64,000 nt of DNA, from assembly GCA_963782185.1 (NCBI GenBank), contig CAWAJB010000008.1, forward strand, positions 62,001-126,000, given 5' to 3'. The DNA comes from RYN-230 sp963782185 (lineage in GTDB: Bacteria > Actinomycetota > Actinomycetes > Streptosporangiales > Streptosporangiaceae). Shown here piece after piece: positions 33,057-40,669 of this stretch. The notes beneath the pieces are model-generated. The model worked only from the letters and a program-made list of their open reading frames with translations, ran no database searches and was not told the origin of the DNA. The position numbers and the translations under genes are program-made. How positions within the stretch are numbered: position 1 is the first letter of the stretch; each line of letters begins with the position of its first letter.

Positions 33057-33446
33057 TTACTTGACGGTGACCGAGGCGCCGGCGCCTTCCAGGGCGGCCT
33101 TGGCCTTCTCGGCGGCCTCCTTGTTGACCCGCTCCAGGAGCGGCTTCGGCGCGGAGTCCACCAGGTCCTTGGCCTCCTTGAGGCCCAGGCTGGTCAGCGT
33201 GCGGACCTCCTTGATGACCTGGATCTTCTTGTCGCCGGCGCCCTCGAGGATGACGTCGAACTCGTCCTTCTCCTCGGGTGCCTCGGCGGCAGCGCCGGCC
33301 CCGCCGGGCGCCGCGGCGGCGACCGCCACGGGGGCGGCGGCCTTCACGTCGAAGGTGTCCTCGAACTGCTTCACGAACTCGGACAGCTCGAGCAGCGTCA
33401 TCTCCTTGAACGCGTCGAGCAGGTCGTCGGTGCTGATCTTCGCCAT
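33057..33446 (-). CDS. rplL: 50S ribosomal protein L7/L12
   Basis: Stalk protein that recruits translational GTPases. It has 129 residues from the ATG at 33446 (MAKISTDDLLDAFKEMTLLE). The N-terminal dimerisation domain is followed by an Ala/Gly hinge (about residues 38-58) and the C-terminal factor-binding domain (KKIQVIKEVRTLTSLGLKEA). The frame is open further upstream, but the family N-terminus fixes the start. Confidence 0.98.
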   Translation of the reverse strand: MAKISTDDLLDAFKEMTLLELSEFVKQFEDTFDVKAAAPVAVAAAAPGGAGAAAEAPEEKDEFDVILEGAGDKKIQVIKEVRTLTSLGLKEAKDLVDSAPKPLLERVNKEAAEKAKAALEGAGASVTVK

Positions 33447-33519
33447 AGGTGTTTCTTCCTCTTCCTGATTCCTACGATCGCTGTGCTGGTCAGCTGGTCG
33501 CCACGGCGGCCAGCGGTGG

Positions 33520-34167
33520 TTACTCGCTGGCGGCGTCCGCCGGCGCCTCGGAGGCCGGTGCCTCGGCAGTCGGGGCGTCCGCGGCGGCGGAGTCCCCCGC
33601 AGACGTGTCCGGTGCACCGTCGCCGGTGGCCGGCGCGGCGGCGCCGCCCTCGGCCTCCAGCTTGGCCCGCAACGCCTCGGCCAGCTGGGCCATCTGGACC
33701 GGCAGCGCGTTGAACACGGCCGCGGCCTTGGCCATGGACGCCTTCATATCGCCGGCCAGCTTGGCCAGCAGCACCTCGCGCGGCTCCAGATCGGCGAGCC
33801 GCTCGATGTCCGCCGGGCTGATCCCCTTGCCGTCGAGCACCCCGCCCTTGATCACCAGCAGCGGGTTGGTGCGGGAGAAGTCGCGCAGCCCCTTGGCCGC
33901 CTCGACCACGTCCCCCTTCACGAAGGCGATCGCGGACGGGCCGGTCAGCAGCGCGCCGAGCTCGCTGGCCAGGCCCGCCTCGGAGGCGGCCCGCTTGGTC
34001 AGCGTGTTCTTCACCACCTGGTAGGTGGTGCCGCCCCCGAGAGACGCGCGCAGTTCCGCGAGCTGGCTCACGGTCAGGCCGCGGTACTCGGTCAGCACCG
34101 CACCATCCGAGGACTGGAACTGTTCGGTGAGCTCGGCGACCGCGCTCACCTTGTCCTCCCTCGCCAT
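33520..34167 (-). CDS. rplJ: 50S ribosomal protein L10 with Ala-rich tail
   Basis: Stalk base that binds L12 dimers. It has 215 residues from the ATG at 34167 (MAREDKVSAVAELTEQFQSS), preceded by AAAGGAGG. Core L10 extends to about residue 175, with the L12-binding helix in the segment after DMKASMAKAAAVFNAL. About 40 Ala/Asp/Glu/Pro residues follow. It is preceded by a likely L10 leader, so its synthesis is probably autoregulated by L10-L12. Confidence 0.97.
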   Translation of the reverse strand: MAREDKVSAVAELTEQFQSSDGAVLTEYRGLTVSQLAELRASLGGGTTYQVVKNTLTKRAASEAGLASELGALLTGPSAIAFVKGDVVEAAKGLRDFSRTNPLLVIKGGVLDGKGISPADIERLADLEPREVLLAKLAGDMKASMAKAAAVFNALPVQMAQLAEALRAKLEAEGGAAAPATGDGAPDTSAGDSAAADAPTAEAPASEAPADAASE

Positions 34168-34199
34168 GGGCCTCCTTTCCTGATCCGGGACGGCCGGTG

Positions 34200-34430
34200 A
34201 GGGCCGCCCTGGCTTTGTCGGCGCCGGCGAGGGAGCGCTACCAAGCGAAACGCCCCGGCGCGAAGGCACCAGGGCGTGGACACCGCCAGCCGCGAGAGGC
34301 TGGGCACGGTGATTCAGCTCGGACGCCTGCGCGGGCCGCCCGCTGACGCGGGTCCTTCGGCCATCCCCTGGCCCGGTGCATTGGCACGCAGCCGGGCAGG
34401 CGACGACAACCGACGGTCTTTGGCTTCGGC
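34200..34430 (-). promoter_or_regulatory. Probable L10 (rplJ) leader RNA
   Basis: The transcript from the promoter at 34434-34462 opens with CCAAAGACCGTCGGTTG, which resembles the start of the ribosomal protein L10 leader known upstream of actinobacterial rplJ. Several GC hairpins follow (for example around CCAGCCTCTCGCGGCTGG near 34281-34305). It would bind the L10-L12 complex and repress rplJL translation. The boundaries are approximate and the assignment rests on position and the opening motif. Confidence 0.55.
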
Positions 34431-34433
34431 ACA

Positions 34434-34462
34434 ACTGTAGGGGCATTCCGGCCCGCGGCCAA
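34434..34462 (-). promoter_or_regulatory. rplJL promoter
   Basis: Minus strand TTGGCC (34457-34462), 17-bp spacer, TACAGT (34434-34439), placed so that transcription begins right at the L10 leader motif. The rest of the gap up to rplA (34463-34606) is GC-rich without a gene. Confidence 0.65.
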
Positions 34463-34606
34463 ATCAGCCCCGGAGGCCGAGGGCCGGGGGCCGGGACGGG
34501 CCGCGGCGGGCCGGCCACGGGCGGGAATGACCGCGCCCGGCGAGGTCCTCGTTGCGGAGGAAACCTGCCAGGCGCGGACGGAAAGCCGGTGAGCTCGTCA
34601 GCCACC

Positions 34607-34626
34607 GCGTGTCCTACGGGACACGC
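34607..34626 (-). terminator. rplKA terminator
   Basis: A perfect 8-bp stem GCGTGTCC/GGACACGC with a 4-nt loop begins two bases after the rplA stop codon. It has the same TACG/CGTA loop as the adk repeats. Confidence 0.65.
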
Positions 34627-34627
34627 T

Positions 34628-35350
34628 CTAGGCGGTAGCGGGCTCCAGTTCTTCCGTCAGCCCGCGGGTCCTGGCCGGGTCAACCATGATGGCCGGCCCC
34701 ATGCTGGTGGCCATGGCCACCTTCTTCAGGTACCGGCCCTTGGCCGCGGACGGCTTGAGCCGGAGCACCTCGTCCAGCGCGGCCGCGTAGTTCTCGACCA
34801 GCGCGGTCGCCGGGAACGACGCCTTGCCGATCACGAAGTGCAGGTTGCCGTGCCGGTCCACCCGGAACTCGATCTTCCCGCCCTTGATCTCGGTCACGGC
34901 CTTGGCCACGTCCGCGGTCACCGTGCCGGTCTTGGGGTTGGGCATCAGGCCGCGCGGGCCGAGCACCCGGCCCAAGCGGCCGACCTTACCCATCAGGTCG
35001 GGGGTGGCGACCACGGCGTCGAAGTCCAGGAACCCGCCCTGGATGCGCTCGAGCAGGTCGTCGGAGCCCACGTAGTCGGCGCCCGCCGCGGTGGCCTCGG
35101 CGGCCCGGTCACCGGTCGCGAAGACCAGCACGCGGGCCGTCTTGCCGGTCCCGTTGGGCAGGTTGACCGTGCCGCGGACCATCTGGTCCGCCTTGCGCGG
35201 GTCCACGCCGAGCCGCAGGGCGACCTCGACGGTGGGGTCGAACTTGGTGGTGGCCGTGTCCTTGGCCAGGCTGACCGCCTCGGCGGGGCTGTAGAGCCGG
35301 TCCGGGTCGATCTTCTCGGCGGCCTGGCGGTACGCCTTGCTGCGCTTCAT
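34628..35350 (-). CDS. rplA: 50S ribosomal protein L1
   Basis: L1 stalk protein and, in model bacteria, repressor of its own operon. It has 240 residues from the ATG at 35350 (MKRSKAYRQAAEKIDPDRLY), with AGGAGA upstream. Conserved L1 blocks: MVRGTVNLPNGTGKTARVLV and VLGPRGLMPNPKTGTVT. The gap to rplK is 234 bp, much wider than usual, and carries a repeat array. Confidence 0.98.
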   Translation of the reverse strand: MKRSKAYRQAAEKIDPDRLYSPAEAVSLAKDTATTKFDPTVEVALRLGVDPRKADQMVRGTVNLPNGTGKTARVLVFATGDRAAEATAAGADYVGSDDLLERIQGGFLDFDAVVATPDLMGKVGRLGRVLGPRGLMPNPKTGTVTADVAKAVTEIKGGKIEFRVDRHGNLHFVIGKASFPATALVENYAAALDEVLRLKPSAAKGRYLKKVAMATSMGPAIMVDPARTRGLTEELEPATA

Positions 35351-35504
35351 GCCGTTCTCCTGTGTTCTGCGATGGAGGTCGTGGTCAGTCGGGCCAGCGC
35401 CTGGCCCTGCCACTTACTGCGGTTCCGCGGCCGCGGGCCGCGGAACTTCTTTTACGCAACGAAAACCACCGGGCGCTTATGCCCCCCGGCAGCCTCAGCC
35501 CTGA

Positions 35505-35600
35505 CGGGGCCCGCTGACGGCTCAGCCGCTGACGGCTCAGCCGCTAACAAGCTCAGCCGCCGGCACGTCCAGCCGCCGGCACGCTCAGCCGCTGACCGTG
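35505..35600 (-). repeat. Degenerate 15-bp tandem repeats overlapping the rplK stop
   Basis: Six to seven units of about 15 bp with consensus GTCAGCGGCTGAGCC (minus strand) run from the last codons of rplK into the gap. The first unit encodes the final Val-Ser-Gly-stop of L11, and later units repeat that coding sequence with its TGA. Some copies have drifted. Confidence 0.75.
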
Positions 35601-36019
35601 AGGCCCATCGACCGGGCGGTGCCCTCGATGATCTTCTGGGCCCCCTCGATCGAGGTCGCGTTGAGGTCGGGCATCTTGGTCTGCGCGATCTCGCGGACCT
35701 GGGCCGCGGTGACCGTGCCCACCTTGGTGGTGAGCGGCTCGCCGCTGCCCTTGGCCACGCCCGCGGCCTTCTTGAGCAACTCGGCGGCGGGCGGGGTCTT
35801 GGTCACGAACGAGAACGAACGGTCCTCGTAGATCGTGATCTCGACCGGGACGACGTTGCCGCGCTGCGACTCGGTCGCCGCGTTGTACTGCCGGCAGAAG
35901 TCCATGATGTTGACGCCGTGCGGGCCCAGCGCGGTGCCGACCGGCGGGGCCGGGGTGGCCGCGCCCGCCTGCAGCTGCACCTTCACGAGGGCAGCGATCT
36001 TCTTCTTCCTGGGAGCCAT
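35585..36019 (-). CDS. rplK: 50S ribosomal protein L11
   Basis: GTPase-centre protein and thiostrepton-site partner, 144 residues. N-terminal domain with the Pro-rich helix (LQAGAATPAPPVGTALGPHG) and C-terminal rRNA-binding domain ending IIEGTARSMGLTVSG. The last codons are duplicated downstream as tandem repeats. It follows nusG by 66 bp. Confidence 0.98.
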   Translation of the reverse strand: MAPRKKKIAALVKVQLQAGAATPAPPVGTALGPHGVNIMDFCRQYNAATESQRGNVVPVEITIYEDRSFSFVTKTPPAAELLKKAAGVAKGSGEPLTTKVGTVTAAQVREIAQTKMPDLNATSIEGAQKIIEGTARSMGLTVSG

Positions 36020-36085
36020 TTCCTGCGGTTCCTTTTCGTGCTGGAGCGGATCAGTCCGGCCTGGTCAGATCGGGGGCCAGGGGCC

Positions 36086-37135
36086 CTAGAGCTTGGAGAC
36101 CTGGTCGAAGGAGAGCTCGACCGGGGTTTCCCGGCCGAAGATGGACACGAGCACCTTGAGCTTCTGGGTGTCGGGGTTGATCTCGTTCACCGTTGCGGGG
36201 AGCGTGGCGAACGGGCCATCCATCACCGTAACGGACTCGCCGACCTCGTATTCCACGGAGGACCGGCGGACCGCCTCGGTCTGCGCGGCCTTCTCCTCGG
36301 GCTCGGGGGCGAGCAGTGACGCCACCTCGTCCAGGCTGAGCGGCGAGGGCCGGCTGGACAGGCCGACGAAGCCGGTCACTCCGGGCGTGTTCCGGACCGC
36401 GGCCCAGGACTCGTCGGTGAGATCCATCCGGACCAGGATGTATCCGGGCAGCACTTTCTCAGAGACCTGCTGGCGCTTGCCCTGCTTGATCTCGGTCACC
36501 TCGTGCACGGGGACCTCGATCTGGTAGATGTAGTCCTCCATGTTCAGCGACTGGGTCCGGCTCTCCAGGTTCGCCTTCACGCGGTTCTCGTAACCCGCGT
36601 AGGAGTGCACCACGTACCAGTCGCCGGGCTGGAGCCGGAGCTCCGCCTTGTACAGGGCCACCGGGTCGTCGTCCTCCGGCGCCTCGGCTGTGTCGCTGTC
36701 GGCCGCATCGGCGTCGGCTGTGTCGCTGTCGGCCGCATCGGCGTCGGCTGTGTCGGCCTCGGCTGTGTCTCCGTCGGCTGTGTCGGCCTCGGCGTCGGCT
36801 GTGTCGCCGGCGGCTGTGTCGCTGTCTGCTGCTTCGGCGTCGGCTCCGGCTTCGCTGGCCGCCTCGGTCGCGGCCGCCTCGCCGCCGGCGGGCTCAGGCC
36901 GCCTCTCGTCCGCGGCGCCACCCTCGTCGTCCGCGGCGCCACCCTCGTCGTCCGCGGCGCCACCCTCGTCGTCCGAGGTGTCCCCGGTCGCGGCAGCCTC
37001 GCTGACGGCGTCGTCGCCGGGCACAGCCCCGGATGCGGCCTCGCCGCCCGGCTGGGCCGCGGCCTCGTCGGCTGAAACGTCTGCGCCGGCCAGATCCTCG
37101 ACCTGATCACCGACGTGCACTTGGAACTCGGACAC
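36086..37135 (-). CDS. nusG: Transcription elongation factor NusG with long acidic N-terminal extension
   Basis: The C-terminal 180 residues are NusG proper: the NGN domain (DWYVVHSYAGYENRVKANLE; PGYILVRMDLTDESWAAVRN) and the KOW domain (VTVMDGPFATLPATVNEINP). Ahead of it are about 165 acidic, low-complexity residues with repeats (three EGGAADD-type units from 21-bp repeats at about 36918-36980, and several ADSDTAD-type units). I start it at the GTG at 37135 (SEFQVHVGDQ). Actinobacterial NusG often has such an extension, but this one is long. Confidence 0.95.
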   Translation of the reverse strand: MSEFQVHVGDQVEDLAGADVSADEAAAQPGGEAASGAVPGDDAVSEAAATGDTSDDEGGAADDEGGAADDEGGAADERRPEPAGGEAAATEAASEAGADAEAADSDTAAGDTADAEADTADGDTAEADTADADAADSDTADADAADSDTAEAPEDDDPVALYKAELRLQPGDWYVVHSYAGYENRVKANLESRTQSLNMEDYIYQIEVPVHEVTEIKQGKRQQVSEKVLPGYILVRMDLTDESWAAVRNTPGVTGFVGLSSRPSPLSLDEVASLLAPEPEEKAAQTEAVRRSSVEYEVGESVTVMDGPFATLPATVNEINPDTQKLKVLVSIFGRETPVELSFDQVSKL

Positions 37136-37386
37136 GATAGCTCTTTCTCTCCGCTTCTCCCTGGGCACCGGGTTCTCCCGGGCAGGACCAGGAACGTTCC
37201 CTGGCGTAGCCGCCCCCCGCATGACCGCGGCGGCTGCCCCGGCCCGAACCCGGTGCCGCTAACCCCGGCGCTGGAAACCCGGTGCCGCGGACCCCTGGTA
37301 TCACGGACCCGCACTACCTACGGTTCCGCAAGCCCCGGTACAGCTAACCTCCGTGCCGACCCCTGCCCGATCTGACCTGACTGGGC
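37136..37386 (-). other. Non-coding secE-nusG gap with degenerate repeats
   Basis: 251 bases without a supported gene. The segment 37240-37300 holds direct repeats of GCGGCACCGGGTT and the related GCGCCGGGGTT (minus strand), and a near-palindrome lies around CCAGGGAACGTTCCTGG at 37186-37202. No clear promoter was seen. secE and nusG are usually much closer together. Confidence 0.6.
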
Positions 37387-37638
37387 TCAGCCCAGGACCG
37401 CGAAAACCAGCTTGGTGAACCCGTAGTCCAGGGCGGTCACAATCCCGATCATGATGACGATGAAAGTCAGCGCCACGGTCGTGTAGGTAATCAGCTCCTT
37501 GCGGGTCGGCCAGATCACCTTGCGCAGTTCGGCGATGATCTGGCGGACGAAAAGCGCGGGAGAGGTCCGGCTGTCCTTCGCCGGGCCGCCGGGCTTTGCC
37601 CGGCCCTTTGAGACCTCGCCACGCGTCTGAGTCGCCAT
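37387..37638 (-). CDS. secE: Preprotein translocase subunit SecE
   Basis: Small clamp subunit of the SecYEG channel. It has 83 residues from the ATG at 37638 (MATQTRGEVSKGRAKPGGPA). A conserved amphipathic helix (FVRQIIAELRKVIWPTRKEL) is followed by one membrane segment (about residues 56-78). An in-frame start at 37683 would add 15 residues; the shorter form is favoured by GAGG close upstream. It follows tRNA-Trp. Confidence 0.95.
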   Translation of the reverse strand: MATQTRGEVSKGRAKPGGPAKDSRTSPALFVRQIIAELRKVIWPTRKELITYTTVALTFIVIMIGIVTALDYGFTKLVFAVLG

Positions 37639-37712
37639 GTCCTCACCTGAAGCAACGCTGATCGGTGTACTAGCTGATACCACCGGCCCGCGTCAGACGC
37701 GGACCACATACG

Positions 37713-37786
37713 CAGGGCAGGAGGGACTCGAACCCCCAACCACCGGTTTTGGAGACCGGGACTCTGGCCAATTGAGCTACTGCCCT
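37713..37786 (-). tRNA. tRNA-Trp (anticodon CCA)
   Basis: Cloverleaf on the minus strand: acceptor AGGGCAG/CTGCCCT, D-arm GCTCAATTGGCCAGAGT, anticodon loop CTCCAAA (anticodon CCA), T-loop GTTCGAGTC, discriminator G. No CCA is encoded. It lies just upstream of secE, the standard trpT-secE-nusG arrangement of actinobacteria. Confidence 0.97.
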
Positions 37787-37873
37787 CTGCTCACTAACGG
37801 CGGGCCTCCCGGGCCCCGCCGCGATCCCGACAGGAGCGCAGCCGTCACCGGGCGGACCACCACCAGTTGATGA

Positions 37874-37903
37874 AGTCTACGTTGCCGGGGGCCCTCCGTC
37901 GAA
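37874..37903 (-). promoter_or_regulatory. trpT-secE-nusG promoter
   Basis: Minus strand TTCGAC (37898-37903), 18-bp spacer, TAGACT (37874-37879), about 80 bp upstream of the tRNA. It has the same -10 and spacing as the infA promoter candidate. Confidence 0.5.
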
Positions 37904-37988
37904 CCATCTGGCCGGACCGGGCGAATCTCCCCGTCCGGCCCCCGCTGACCGGTAATCGCGATGCGGTCACTGTCTGTGGAGTGCCACC

Positions 37989-39209
37989 ATGGTAGGCATG
38001 ACTTCAGATCATCCGCGCATCTCGGCCCGGATCTCCGCGATCGCCGAATCCGCCACCCTGGCCGTGGACGCCAAGGCCAAGGCGCTGAAGGCGGCCGGCC
38101 GGCCGGTCATCGGGTTCGGGGCGGGCGAGCCCGACTTCCCCACCCCCGGTTACATCGTCGAGGCCGCCCAGCGGGCATGCGCCGTCCCGCGGTTCCATAA
38201 GTACACGCCCGCGCCCGGGCTGCCAGAGCTCCGCGAGGCGGTCGCGGCCAAGACCGCGCGGGACTCGGGCTACCAGGTCAGCGCGGCCCAGGTGCTGATC
38301 ACCAACGGCGGCAAGCAGGCCGTGTACGAGGCGTTCGCGACGCTGCTGGACCCGGGGGACGAGGTGCTCATGCCCACCCCGTACTGGACCACGTACCCGG
38401 AGTCCATCGCGCTGGCCGGCGGAGTGCCCGTGCCCGTGATGACCGACGAGCGGACCGGCTACCTGGCCAGCGTGGCGGACCTGGAGGCAGCCCGCACCGA
38501 CCGGACCAAGGTGGCGCTGTTCGTGTCGCCGTCCAACCCGACCGGCGCGGTGTACCCGCCGGAGCAGGTGGCCGAGATCGGCCGGTGGGCCGCTGAGCAC
38601 GGCATCTGGGTCGTCACCGACGAGATCTACGAGCATCTCGTGTACGGCGACGCGCGGTTTTCGTCCATCCCGGTGATGGCACCCGAGGTCGCGGACCTCT
38701 GCGTGGTGCTCAACGGGGTGGCCAAGACGTACGCGATGACCGGCTGGCGGGTGGGCTGGATGATCGGCCCGCTGGACGTCATCAAGGCCGCGTCGAACCT
38801 GCAGTCGCACGCCACGTCGAACGTGTGCAACGTGGCCCAGGCGGCCGCGCTGGAGGCCGTGTCGGGCGACCTGTCCGCGGTGGCGCAGATGCGCACCGCG
38901 TTCGACCGTCGGCGGCAGACGATGACCGCGATGCTGAACGAGATCCCCGGGGTGGTCTGCCCGCTGCCCGAGGGCGCGTTCTACTGCTATCCGTCGGTCA
39001 AGGGCGTGCTGGGCAAGGAGATCGCCGGTTCCCGGCCGGCCACCTCAGCCGAGCTGGCCGAGGTGATCCTGGACCACGCGGATGTGGCGGTGGTGCCTGG
39101 CGAGGCGTTCGGCACCCCGGGCTACTTCCGGCTCTCCTGCGCGCTCGGCGACGACGACCTGGTCGAGGGCATCAGCCGGATGGGCAAGCTGCTCAGCGAG
39201 GCCCGCTGA
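37989..39209 (+). CDS. aspC: PLP-dependent aspartate aminotransferase (class I)
   Basis: Transaminates aspartate with 2-oxoglutarate, or a related amino acid. The 406-residue fold-type I aminotransferase shows GFGAGEPDFPTPG near the N-terminus, the Asn/Pro motif FVSPSNPTGAV, Asp-Glu-Ile-Tyr (VVTDEIYEHLVY) and the PLP lysine in NGVAKTYAMTGWRVGW. The C-terminal Arg for the substrate carboxylate is in YFRLSCA. The start at 37989 has GGAG upstream; 37998 is possible. This gene beside secE matches Streptomyces synteny as I recall it. Confidence 0.92.
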   Translation: MVGMTSDHPRISARISAIAESATLAVDAKAKALKAAGRPVIGFGAGEPDFPTPGYIVEAAQRACAVPRFHKYTPAPGLPELREAVAAKTARDSGYQVSAAQVLITNGGKQAVYEAFATLLDPGDEVLMPTPYWTTYPESIALAGGVPVPVMTDERTGYLASVADLEAARTDRTKVALFVSPSNPTGAVYPPEQVAEIGRWAAEHGIWVVTDEIYEHLVYGDARFSSIPVMAPEVADLCVVLNGVAKTYAMTGWRVGWMIGPLDVIKAASNLQSHATSNVCNVAQAAALEAVSGDLSAVAQMRTAFDRRRQTMTAMLNEIPGVVCPLPEGAFYCYPSVKGVLGKEIAGSRPATSAELAEVILDHADVAVVPGEAFGTPGYFRLSCALGDDDLVEGISRMGKLLSEAR

Positions 39210-39232
39210 AGCCTGGTGCGATCACAGTGGGG

Positions 39233-40279
39233 ATGACGCAGGCGGCCCGGTCCCTGGCGGCGCTGCCCAAAGCGCACCTGCACTTGCACTTCACCGGGGC
39301 GATGCGGCACGCCACGCTGGTCGAGCTGGCCGACCGGCACAGGATCCGGCTGCCCGAGGCGCTGACCGCGGCCTGGCCGCCGCGGCTGTCCGCAGCCGAC
39401 GAGCGGGGCTGGTTCCGCTTCCAGCGGCTCTACGACACGGCCCGTTCGGTGTTGCGCAGCCCGGAGGATGTGTACCGGCTGCTGCTGGAAACGGCGCAGG
39501 ACGAGCGGGCCGAGGGATCGGGCTGGCTGGAGATCCAGATCGACCCCTCGGGCTACGGGCAGCGGTTCGGCGGCCTGACCCCCACGGTGGAGCTGGTGCT
39601 GGACGCGGCGCACACGGCGGCGACCGCGACCGGGGTCGGCATCGGCCTCATCATCGCGGCCAACCGGACCAAGCACCCGCTGGAAGCACGGACCCTGGCC
39701 CGGCTCGCGGCCCAGTACGCCGGGCGCGGCGTGATCGGGTTCGGGCTGAGCAACGACGAACGGCGCGGCGCCGCGGGTGATTTCTCCCCGGCTTTCCGGA
39801 TCGCGGCCCGCTCCGGCCTGCTGCTGACCCCGCACGGCGGGGAGCTGTGCGGCCCGGCCAGCGTCCGGGCCTGCCTGGATGATCTGCACGCCGACCGGAT
39901 CGGGCACGGCGTGACCGCCGTGGGTGACGCCGAGCTGACCAAGCGGCTCGCCGCCAGCAAGATCACGCTGGAGGTCTGCCCGGCATCCAACGTGGCCCTG
40001 GGGGTCGCGGCCAGCCCGGCGGATGTGCCGCTGGCCGCCTTGCTGGCCGAGGGGGTCCCGGTCGCCCTGGGCGCGGACGACCCGCTCCTGTTCGGGTCGC
40101 GGCTGGCCGCGCAGTACGAGATCGGCCGGCTGGCGCACGGGTTGTCTGACGCGGACCTGGCCGGGCTGGCCCGGATGTCCGTCCGTGGCTCGGCCGCCCC
40201 GCCGTCGGTGACGCGCCGGCTGCTGGCCGGCATCGACACCTGGCTCGCCCCCGGCTCCCCCGATCCCGGGCCAGCCTGA
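39233..40279 (+). CDS. add: Adenosine deaminase family protein
   Basis: Zinc-dependent purine deaminase, 348 residues from the ATG at 39233 (MTQAARSLAALPKAHLHLHF). Metal ligands HLHLH (about residues 15-19), the HGGEL block, the catalytic His region DRIGHGVTA, SNVALG and the GADDPLLFG Asp pair are all present. The true substrate may be adenosine or a related nucleoside. It follows aspC by 23 bp and is probably co-transcribed with it. Confidence 0.88.
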   Translation: MTQAARSLAALPKAHLHLHFTGAMRHATLVELADRHRIRLPEALTAAWPPRLSAADERGWFRFQRLYDTARSVLRSPEDVYRLLLETAQDERAEGSGWLEIQIDPSGYGQRFGGLTPTVELVLDAAHTAATATGVGIGLIIAANRTKHPLEARTLARLAAQYAGRGVIGFGLSNDERRGAAGDFSPAFRIAARSGLLLTPHGGELCGPASVRACLDDLHADRIGHGVTAVGDAELTKRLAASKITLEVCPASNVALGVAASPADVPLAALLAEGVPVALGADDPLLFGSRLAAQYEIGRLAHGLSDADLAGLARMSVRGSAAPPSVTRRLLAGIDTWLAPGSPDPGPA

Positions 40280-40301
40280 CCACGCTCCGGCGCGGCCGCC
40301 C

Positions 40302-40355
40302 CCGGGCTCCCGGGTCAGGTCCGCGCCGGAGCCCGGGGCCGGCCCGGGCCGGCCC
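40302..40355 (+). terminator. Terminator-like inverted repeats after add
   Basis: A 9-bp stem CCGGGCTCC/GGAGCCCGG (40302-40310, 40328-40336) is followed by a perfect 20-bp palindrome GGGCCGGCCCGGGCCGGCCC (40336-40355). Confidence 0.5.
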
Positions 40356-40479
40356 GCGCCAGGCTCCCGGGCGGCGCCCGCGCTCAATCACATCCGCCAC
40401 AGTGCACACAGCCGCCACCTAAGCACCTGTCAGCCTCAGCTATGACTGACCTGCCGCGTGACATCAGTCCGTTGATCAT

Positions 40480-40571
40480 GGCCAGCGCCCACATATCACG
40501 CCGGACGTGCGTCATGGCGGGTGATTTGTCCGGTTACGGCGCACGTCCGGCGTGAAATGTGGGCAGGAGGG
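40480..40571 (+). repeat. 92-bp palindromic dispersed element, copy 1
   Basis: Inverted repeat with 24-bp arms (40488-40511, 40540-40563, one mismatch) around a 28-nt loop. It is 83/92 identical, without gaps and in the same orientation, to the copy at 63242-63333. It lies between the convergent add and LysM-BTAD genes. The rest of this 390-bp gap (40280-40479, 40572-40669) holds only the terminator repeats noted above. Confidence 0.9.
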
Positions 40572-40669
40572 GCTGGTGTGAATTGCAGGACCCGGAGCAT
40601 TGCGGCGGCATGGGGTACACCCGCGGGACCGACCCGTGGGGAGCTCGCGCGGAGGTCGGGGTTGCCGGG

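Noticed and set aside
37713..37786. tRNA-Trp as an attachment site for an integrated element
   Set aside because: No partial duplicate of the tRNA 3' end and no integrase gene were found nearby.
40519..40560. A tiny gene inside the palindromic element (13 codons)
   Set aside because: Too short, no independent ribosome binding site at proper spacing, and only two copies to compare; noted as a test, not a gene.
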